Shown one piece after another: positions 15,513 through 20,181 of a DNA stretch of 20,181 bases (the first letter of the stretch is position 1; each line of letters begins with the position of its first letter). The DNA is taken from the NCBI GenBank assembly GCA_002422205.1, contig DITS01000048.1, positions 129,020-149,200 of the forward strand, written 5' to 3'. This DNA comes from Alphaproteobacteria bacterium UBA6178 (GTDB lineage Bacteria > Pseudomonadota > Alphaproteobacteria > Rickettsiales > UBA3002). The notes under the pieces were generated by a model, which saw only the letters and a list, made by a program, of their open reading frames with translations, had not been told where the DNA came from and did no database searches. The translations under genes and the position numbers were made by a program.

Positions 15513-15938
15513 TCAGCTAGAGCGGCTATTGCCTTCTTCTGTACTCTTGCTATGGAGAGGGTTGCAACTGGGTGAAGGGATATCATCATTAAAAGTGAGC
15601 TCCTCAATATTGGCATCAATATCTTTAAACACGTCTCGAATGTGCTGCACCGCTTCCTTTGCTTTTACCGTAGTCAATCCTCTATCATTCAGTGTCAATC
15701 CTCTTTGGTTGGTAGGCAAGTATGGAAAAGAAGAATCGTTTGATCCCACATCAACCGAAACACCGGAGGCTTGGAGATGAGCTGTCACCTTGGCCAGATC
15801 GTTTTTATCCAGCGTAACACCGCAGGCAGGATTGATAAAAATCGCCAGCGTACGGTTTTCTCTATTGTGCTCGTCCTTATAAAACTCTTGTAGGCTGATT
15901 TCTGCACCTTTAAGTTTCTGCAATAAGTCTTTATCCAT
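15513..15938 (-). CDS. Orphan hypothetical protein between dnaA and dnaN
   Basis: 141 residues from ATG at 15938 (AGAGGA just upstream); a GTG four codons earlier (15950) is an alternative. I do not recognise it. It is hydrophilic and acidic, has no signal peptide or membrane segment, and carries a short hydrophobic strand (TLAIFINPACGV, about 30-41). A helix-like segment AKEAVQHIRDVFKDIDANIEEL lies in the C-terminal half, followed by a Ser-rich tail. It has two cysteines. It is convergent with dnaA with no bases between the stop codons, and it is the only minus-strand gene in the replication cluster. G+C counted by hand over six 60-base lines is about 45%, lower than the neighbouring dnaN (63% in one line) and dnaA (52% in one line). 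A perfect TATAAT stands 37 bases upstream. It is probably a real lineage-specific gene. Confidence 0.6.
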   Translation of the reverse strand: MDKDLLQKLKGAEISLQEFYKDEHNRENRTLAIFINPACGVTLDKNDLAKVTAHLQASGVSVDVGSNDSSFPYLPTNQRGLTLNDRGLTTVKAKEAVQHIRDVFKDIDANIEELTFNDDIPSPSCNPLHSKSTEEGNSRSS

Positions 15939-15975
15939 ATGTCCTCTCACTCTACGCCTGATTTCAATATCTCAG

Positions 15976-15981
15976 ATTATA
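15976..15981 (-). promoter_or_regulatory. Possible -10 element for the orphan gene
   Basis: The minus strand reads TATAAT here, a perfect -10, with no recognisable -35 at the right spacing. The surrounding 15960-16030 is strongly AT-rich, so a chance match is possible. Confidence 0.3.
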
Positions 15982-16067
15982 AAGGTTAATAAGTAAGCTA
16001 TATATTAAGATTTAATGATTTTTTTAAGGAAATATAGCAGCGGATACACCAATTAAATGTCTCACCC

Positions 16068-16076
16068 TGTGGATAG
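16068..16076 (-). promoter_or_regulatory. DnaA-like box upstream of dnaN (one mismatch)
   Basis: TGTGGATAG on the plus strand is the complement of CTATCCACA, one base away from TTATCCACA. It lies 13 bases before the predicted dnaN -35 element and next to an AT-rich tract (15960-16030). Confidence 0.5.
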
Positions 16077-16089
16077 AATTACTTTTCCA

Positions 16090-16118
16090 TTGCACCCCTG
16101 TCAGGCGCTCTCTATATT
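16090..16118 (+). promoter_or_regulatory. Predicted promoter of dnaN
   Basis: TTGCAC (16090-16095) and TATATT (16113-16118) have a 17-base spacer; the -10 matches 5 of 6 positions, the -35 three. The dnaN ATG is at 16148, giving a leader of about 23 bases. Confidence 0.5.
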
Positions 16119-16147
16119 TCAGCGCAAATAATGAAATAGAGACTCGC

Positions 16148-17263
16148 ATGAAGCTGACCATTGAACGTTCCGTCCTTCTCAAATCTCTGGGCCATATCCA
16201 GTCGGTGGTGGAGCGTCGTGGCACCATCCCCATTCTCGCCAACGTCAAGCTTGAAGCCGCCAGCGGCCAGATGCGCATGACCGCGACGGATATGGATATC
16301 GCGGTGATGGAATCGGTACCCGTCACTATCGCCAAAGATGGGGGCATTACCGTGCCTGCCCACATGCTCTATGAAATCGTGCGCAAGCTGCGCGACGGCG
16401 CGCAAATCGAAATTGATGCGACCACTGCGGGCAAGGTGAGCTTGAAGGCCGGTCAGTCTAAATTTTCGCTCTCCAGCCTGCCCGTGGATGATTTTCCTGT
16501 CATGTCTGAGGATGATCTGGAGCATCGCTTCACCATCACCGCCGATGAGTGCAAGGCACTGATTGAGAAAACCAAATTCGCGATTTCCACCGAAGAAACC
16601 CGTTATTATTTAAACGGTGTGTATTTCCATGCCACCTCCGATGCGGGTGCCAATGTACTGCGCGCCGTAGCAACTGACGGACACCGCCTCGCGCGTATTC
16701 AGGTGGCATTGCCTGAAGGCGCCGAAAATATCCCCGGTGTGATTGTGCCACGCAAAACCATCTCGGAGCTGACCAAACTGCTCGAAGATGGCGTGCAGAA
16801 TGTCGAAATTTCCCTCTCCGCCAGCAAGGTGCGTTTTGTTTGTGGCAAGGCGGTGCTGGTATCCAAATTGATCGATGGGAATTTCCCTGACTATGACCGT
16901 GTGATTCCCACCAACAACGATAAAATCATGGAAGTGGACGGCAAATTATTTGCGGAAGCGGTGGATCGTGTCTCGGTTATTTCATCGGAAAAATCGCGCG
17001 GGATTAAGCTGCATGTCGATAATGGCACGCTCACCCTATCGGCCAACTCGGCGGAGCAAGGCTCTGCGACCGAATCGCTCGATGTGAAATACGGTGCCGA
17101 TGCAGTCGAAATCGGCTTCAACTCACGCTATGTGCTCGATATGATGGCGCAGATTGAGGGCGACTCCGCGCAATTCGTTTTCTCTGATTCGTCGGCCCCC
17201 GCACTCGTGCGCGACCCAGCTGATGTTGGCGCGCTTTACGTTATCATGCCCATGCGCGTGTGA
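16148..17263 (+). CDS. dnaN: DNA polymerase III beta subunit (sliding clamp)
   Basis: 371 residues, normal for the dimeric ring clamp with three repeated domains. MKLTIERSVLLKSLGHIQSVVERR is the typical start with an alphaproteobacterial flavour. FSLSSLPVDDFPVM, YYLNGVYFH, ATDGHRLA, LIDGNFPDYDRVIP and the C-terminal YVIMPMRV are family hallmarks. The clamp holds polymerase III and other partners on DNA. It has its own predicted promoter with a DnaA-like box upstream, so it is probably not simply read through from dnaA. There is no strong ribosome site before the ATG (only GAG). Confidence 0.97.
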   Translation: MKLTIERSVLLKSLGHIQSVVERRGTIPILANVKLEAASGQMRMTATDMDIAVMESVPVTIAKDGGITVPAHMLYEIVRKLRDGAQIEIDATTAGKVSLKAGQSKFSLSSLPVDDFPVMSEDDLEHRFTITADECKALIEKTKFAISTEETRYYLNGVYFHATSDAGANVLRAVATDGHRLARIQVALPEGAENIPGVIVPRKTISELTKLLEDGVQNVEISLSASKVRFVCGKAVLVSKLIDGNFPDYDRVIPTNNDKIMEVDGKLFAEAVDRVSVISSEKSRGIKLHVDNGTLTLSANSAEQGSATESLDVKYGADAVEIGFNSRYVLDMMAQIEGDSAQFVFSDSSAPALVRDPADVGALYVIMPMRV

Positions 17264-17267
17264 TCTG

Positions 17268-17335
17268 TGGATGCTGAAACAAGCTCAACATAACACAACG
17301 CTAGCGCTGTCATCCTGACCTTGTTTCAGCATCCA
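17268..17335. repeat. Inverted REP-like pair in the dnaN-recF gap
   Basis: TGGATGCTGAAACAAG (17268-17283) and its exact reverse complement (17320-17335) form a perfect 16-bp inverted repeat around a 36-base loop. The right half extends left to GTCATCCTGACC (17309-17320), so 17309-17335 is a full unit of the 'GTCATCCTGA...TTCAGCATCC' type common in Alphaproteobacteria, with the left arm a partial opposite copy. It begins four bases after the dnaN stop and may shape the dnaN-recF transcript. Confidence 0.7.
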
Positions 17336-17355
17336 TTCTTCACTACAGTACCGTC

Positions 17356-18534
17356 ATGTCCGCATCTGTTACGCTTTCTGCTGATTCGTCGTCTGACGCT
17401 CGCGCGTCGGGCCGGGCCAATATGGTGACAGCACTATCCCTCACTGCATTCCGCAATTATGAATTGGCTGAAATTGAATGTGGGCGCGCATCGGTGGTGC
17501 TAACGGGGCATAATGGTGCCGGTAAAACGAACATTCTCGAAGCACTATCGCTGCTCGCACCGGGGCGTGGCATGCGCAAAGCAAAGCTGCGCGACATGAC
17601 ACATAGCGGCAGTAAGGGATTGGGCTGGGTTATCAGCGCCAATCTATTTGGCAATCAGGGCGAAGTACAGCTCGGCACTGGCATTGACACGGACGCCAAC
17701 GGCGAATCGCGCCTTGTGAAATGCAATGGCGAGCGCCTCAAATCACACACGCAACTGGCGCAGCATCTGTCTATCATCTGGCAAACACCGCAAATGGACG
17801 GACTATTTTTAGGCAGCGGCACCGACCGCCGCGCCTTTCTTGACCGATTGGTCTATAATTTTGACGCCAGCCACGTCACGCGCATCAATCAATATGACTA
17901 TGCCATGCGCGAGCGCAACAAGCTGCTCAGCACCGGCAGCCGCGACGCGAAATGGCTTGGCGTGCTCGAGCAACGTATGGCGGAGCAGGCGCTGGCGATT
18001 GCCGACGCGCGCAACAACCTGATTGAACGCCTCAACCATGCCATCATGCAAAGCGCCACCAGCTTTCCCAAAGCGCAACTGGCAATGCTGGGTGAAGTAG
18101 AAAGCGCATTGCGTGAAGGGCAGCCCGCTGCTGATATTGAAGCATCACTAATGCAGCAATGGGAGCAATTGCGCCCGCTCGATGCGGCAGCAGGGCGCAC
18201 CACCAAAGGCATCCACCGCAGCGAATTCAGCGTGCGCCATATACGTAAAAACATGGAGGCCGCGCAATGCTCAACCGGCGAGCAAAAAGCCATGCTTCTG
18301 GCCATTTTGTTGGCGCATGCCCGTGCGCGCCAGCAATGGAAGGGCACTGCACCTATCTTGTTGCTCGACGAGGTGGTGGCGCATTTAGATCGTATCCGCA
18401 GGCAGGAATTATTCGATGAAATATCCGCCATCGGGGCGCAAAGCTGGCTGACCGGAACCGACGCGGCGGACTTTTCTGGCATCATGCCCGATGCGGTGGC
18501 ATTTCACGTGGAAAATGCACAGATTATTGCCTGA
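17356..18534 (+). CDS. recF: DNA replication and repair protein RecF
   Basis: 392 residues, an SMC-like ATPase that loads RecA at gaps with RecO and RecR. Walker A is GHNGAGKTN (51-59), the ABC-type signature is CSTGEQKAML (about 307), and Walker B is ILLLDEVVAHLD. LTAFRNYELAEIE is the expected first strand. The first 22 residues are a Ser/Ala-rich extension; a start at Met23 (17422) would give the commoner length, and neither ATG has a clear Shine-Dalgarno, so the N-terminus is uncertain. It sits between dnaN and gyrB as in many bacteria. Confidence 0.93.
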   Translation: MSASVTLSADSSSDARASGRANMVTALSLTAFRNYELAEIECGRASVVLTGHNGAGKTNILEALSLLAPGRGMRKAKLRDMTHSGSKGLGWVISANLFGNQGEVQLGTGIDTDANGESRLVKCNGERLKSHTQLAQHLSIIWQTPQMDGLFLGSGTDRRAFLDRLVYNFDASHVTRINQYDYAMRERNKLLSTGSRDAKWLGVLEQRMAEQALAIADARNNLIERLNHAIMQSATSFPKAQLAMLGEVESALREGQPAADIEASLMQQWEQLRPLDAAAGRTTKGIHRSEFSVRHIRKNMEAAQCSTGEQKAMLLAILLAHARARQQWKGTAPILLLDEVVAHLDRIRRQELFDEISAIGAQSWLTGTDAADFSGIMPDAVAFHVENAQIIA

Positions 18535-18573
18535 TTTTGCCTGTGGATAACGATGGTTTTTGATAGGCAAAAT
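18534..18573. repeat. 8-bp inverted repeat enclosing the DnaA box before gyrB
   Basis: ATTTTGCC (18534-18541) and GGCAAAAT (18566-18573) are perfect reverse complements 24 bases apart. The DnaA box directly abuts the left arm, and the right arm overlaps the predicted -35 of gyrB. The left arm starts on the last base of the recF stop codon. Confidence 0.6.
18542..18550 (-). promoter_or_regulatory. DnaA box (perfect TTATCCACA) before gyrB
   Basis: TGTGGATAA on the plus strand is the exact complement of the consensus. Its surroundings (TTTGCC before, C after) are identical to those of the box at 12983. It ends 13 bases before the predicted gyrB -35. Confidence 0.65.
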
Positions 18574-18592
18574 GGCGCATTGGTTCTATAAC
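18564..18592 (+). promoter_or_regulatory. Predicted promoter of gyrB
   Basis: TAGGCA (18564-18569, 4 of 6) and TATAAC (18587-18592, 5 of 6) are 17 bases apart. The ATG at 18647 leaves a leader of about 48 bases with AGGA at 18634-18637. Confidence 0.45.
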
Positions 18593-18646
18593 TAGCCTTC
18601 AACCCGTTATCAATAAATAAGCGTTTGAAAAACAGGATAATTATAC

Positions 18647-20181
18647 ATGGGCGAACCAGCAGAAAAAATTATGGAAACCAATGATTACGGCGCCGACTCC
18701 ATCAAGGTTCTCAAAGGGCTCGAAGCGGTGCGTAAACGCCCCGGTATGTATATCGGCGATACCGATGATGGCTCCGGCCTGCATCACATGGTTTATGAAG
18801 TCGTCGATAACGCGATTGACGAATCGCTCGCTGGCCATTGCGACCGTGTCGATGTGATGATCAATGCCGATGGCTCGATCACGGTGCGCGACAATGGGCG
18901 CGGCATCCCCGTCGACATCCATGAAGGCGAGGGGGTCTCCGCCGCCGAGGTGATTATGACGCAGCTACATGCGGGTGGTAAATTCGATCAGAATTCCTAT
19001 AAAGTTTCGGGTGGTCTGCACGGTGTGGGCGTGTCGGTGGTCAATGCGCTGTCGGAATGGCTAGAGCTCGTCATCTGGCGCAATGGCAAAGAACATTACA
19101 TGCGCTTCGAGCATGGCAATACGGTCAAACCACTGGAAATACGCGGCGACGCACCGGGCAAAAAAGGCACTGAAATCAGCTTTATGCCATCGGCGCAAAC
19201 CTTCACTCATATCGAGTTTGTTTTTGCTACGCTAGAGCATCGCTTACGCGAGCTGGCCTTCCTCAATTCGGGGGTGCGCATTTTCCTGTCTGATTTGCGC
19301 GTCGAAGAGCCACAGGAAATCGAGCTCTATTACGAAGGCGGCACGCAAGCCTATGTCGAATATCTGGATCGTAGCAAAAGCCCGCTGCATCCTACCATTG
19401 TGGTACAGGGCGAAAAAGATGGTATCTCCGTCGAAGTGGCCATGCAGTGGAATGATTCCTACCATGAAAATGTGTTGTGCTTTACCAACAATATCCGCCA
19501 GCGCGACGGCGGCACCCACTTGCAGGGCTTCCGCGCGGCACTCACCCGTTGCATCAATAATTACGCTGCCGCAACCGGCATCGGTAAAAAAGATAAAATC
19601 GCTGTCACCGGCGACGATGCGCGCGAAGGGCTGACCTGCGTATTATCGGTAAAAGTGCCTGACCCCAAATTCTCGTCGCAAACCAAGGATAAATTGGTCT
19701 CGTCCGAAGTGCGCACCGTGGTGGAGAGCTTCGCTTACGAGAAAATGCAGCAATGGTTTGAAGAGCATCCCTCTGACGCCAAGCATGTGATTGGCAAAAT
19801 TTGCGAGGCCGCAGCAGCACGCGAGGCGGCACGTAAAGCCCGCGAACTCACGCGCCGCAAATCGGCGCTGGAAATCTCGAACCTGCCCGGCAAACTCGCC
19901 GATTGTCAGGAACGCGACCCCGCCAAATCCGAAATTTTTATCGTGGAAGGGGACTCTGCGGGCGGCTCCGCTAAGCAGGGCCGTGATCGTAAATTCATGG
20001 CGATTCTTCCGCTGCGCGGTAAAATCCTCAATGTGGAACGCGCACGCTTCGACAAAATGCTATCCTCACAGGAAATCGGCACCCTGATCACCGCGCTTGG
20101 CACCGGCATTGGCCGTGAAGAATTCAACATTGAAAAAGCGCGTTACCACAAAATCATCATCATGACCGACGCGGACGTCGA
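18647..20181 (+). CDS. gyrB: DNA gyrase subunit B (C-terminal part outside window)
   Basis: 511 codons are visible before the window ends, about two thirds of a usual GyrB. The GHKL ATPase domain shows EVVDNAIDE (51-59), DNGRGIP (82-88) and GGLHGVG (122-128). The transducer has the QTK loop at 345-347. The TOPRIM domain starts with EGDSAGGSA (434-442) and reaches TDAD (507-510), its metal-binding acidic motif, exactly at the edge. SALEISNLPGKLADC and LPLRGKILNVE mark gyrase rather than ParE. With GyrA it introduces negative supercoils ahead of replication forks. A second in-frame Met (residue 9) is a possible alternative start. Confidence 0.96.
   Translation, partial: MGEPAEKIMETNDYGADSIKVLKGLEAVRKRPGMYIGDTDDGSGLHHMVYEVVDNAIDESLAGHCDRVDVMINADGSITVRDNGRGIPVDIHEGEGVSAAEVIMTQLHAGGKFDQNSYKVSGGLHGVGVSVVNALSEWLELVIWRNGKEHYMRFEHGNTVKPLEIRGDAPGKKGTEISFMPSAQTFTHIEFVFATLEHRLRELAFLNSGVRIFLSDLRVEEPQEIELYYEGGTQAYVEYLDRSKSPLHPTIVVQGEKDGISVEVAMQWNDSYHENVLCFTNNIRQRDGGTHLQGFRAALTRCINNYAAATGIGKKDKIAVTGDDAREGLTCVLSVKVPDPKFSSQTKDKLVSSEVRTVVESFAYEKMQQWFEEHPSDAKHVIGKICEAAAAREAARKARELTRRKSALEISNLPGKLADCQERDPAKSEIFIVEGDSAGGSAKQGRDRKFMAILPLRGKILNVERARFDKMLSSQEIGTLITALGTGIGREEFNIEKARYHKIIIMTDADV

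Noticed and set aside
17266..17274. TGTGGATGC as a DnaA box after dnaN
   Set aside because: Two mismatches to the consensus, and it forms part of the inverted-repeat arm, which explains it better.
17898..18485. 195-residue open frame antisense to recF
   Set aside because: Ser/Ala/Arg-rich composition typical of shadow frames; recF motifs occupy the region.

Overview
The window is an ordinary-looking chromosomal segment of an alphaproteobacterium of moderate G+C. Three things support this. The first is an Irr-type Fur-family regulator, a class known from Alphaproteobacteria. The second is the gene order ubiB-ubiE | mutM-rpsT-(rhodanese)-dnaA-dnaN-recF-gyrB next to coaBC-dut. The third is a set of GTCATCCTG...CAGGATGAC intergenic palindromes of the kind common in this class. 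I cannot name the genus from sequence alone.

Left part (1-5104). A truncated pilT-like type IV pilus ATPase lies behind a secreted proline-rich TPR protein on the minus strand. Divergently transcribed are a secreted M23 metallopeptidase-like protein, a nitronate-monooxygenase-family flavoprotein with a C-terminal cysteine cluster, and irr. Centre left (5111-9523, minus strand) is a tightly packed run read coaBC, dut, an Rrf2 regulator, cysK, a MoeB/ThiF-type E1 and, after a 62-base gap, an SH3-domain periplasmic protein. It joins coenzyme A synthesis, dUTP removal and cysteine/sulfur metabolism. A palindromic repeat separates it from the ubiE-ubiB pair of quinone synthesis (9670-11948).

Right part (12052-20181, plus strand). 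This is the replication and repair cluster: mutM, rpsT, a rhodanese, dnaA, dnaN, recF and gyrB (cut by the window end). The only gene against the flow is a small, lower-G+C orphan ORF wedged between dnaA and dnaN. The strand switch lies between ubiE and mutM.

Regulatory structure is concentrated in the non-coding gaps of the right part. Perfect DnaA boxes lie in the mutM-rpsT and recF-gyrB gaps, and a one-mismatch box lies before dnaN. The dnaN and gyrB boxes sit in the same orientation, each exactly 13 nt upstream of a predicted -35 element. The 325-bp mutM-rpsT gap also holds a long near-perfect palindrome, AT-rich stretches and a TTAA-N7-TTAA motif, so it is one of two places I would test for oriC. 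I found no CRISPR array, tRNA, rRNA, transposase or phage gene. No clearly new multi-gene system is evident; the least explained items are the orphan ORF, the cysteine-cluster flavoprotein and the DnaA-box arrangements.
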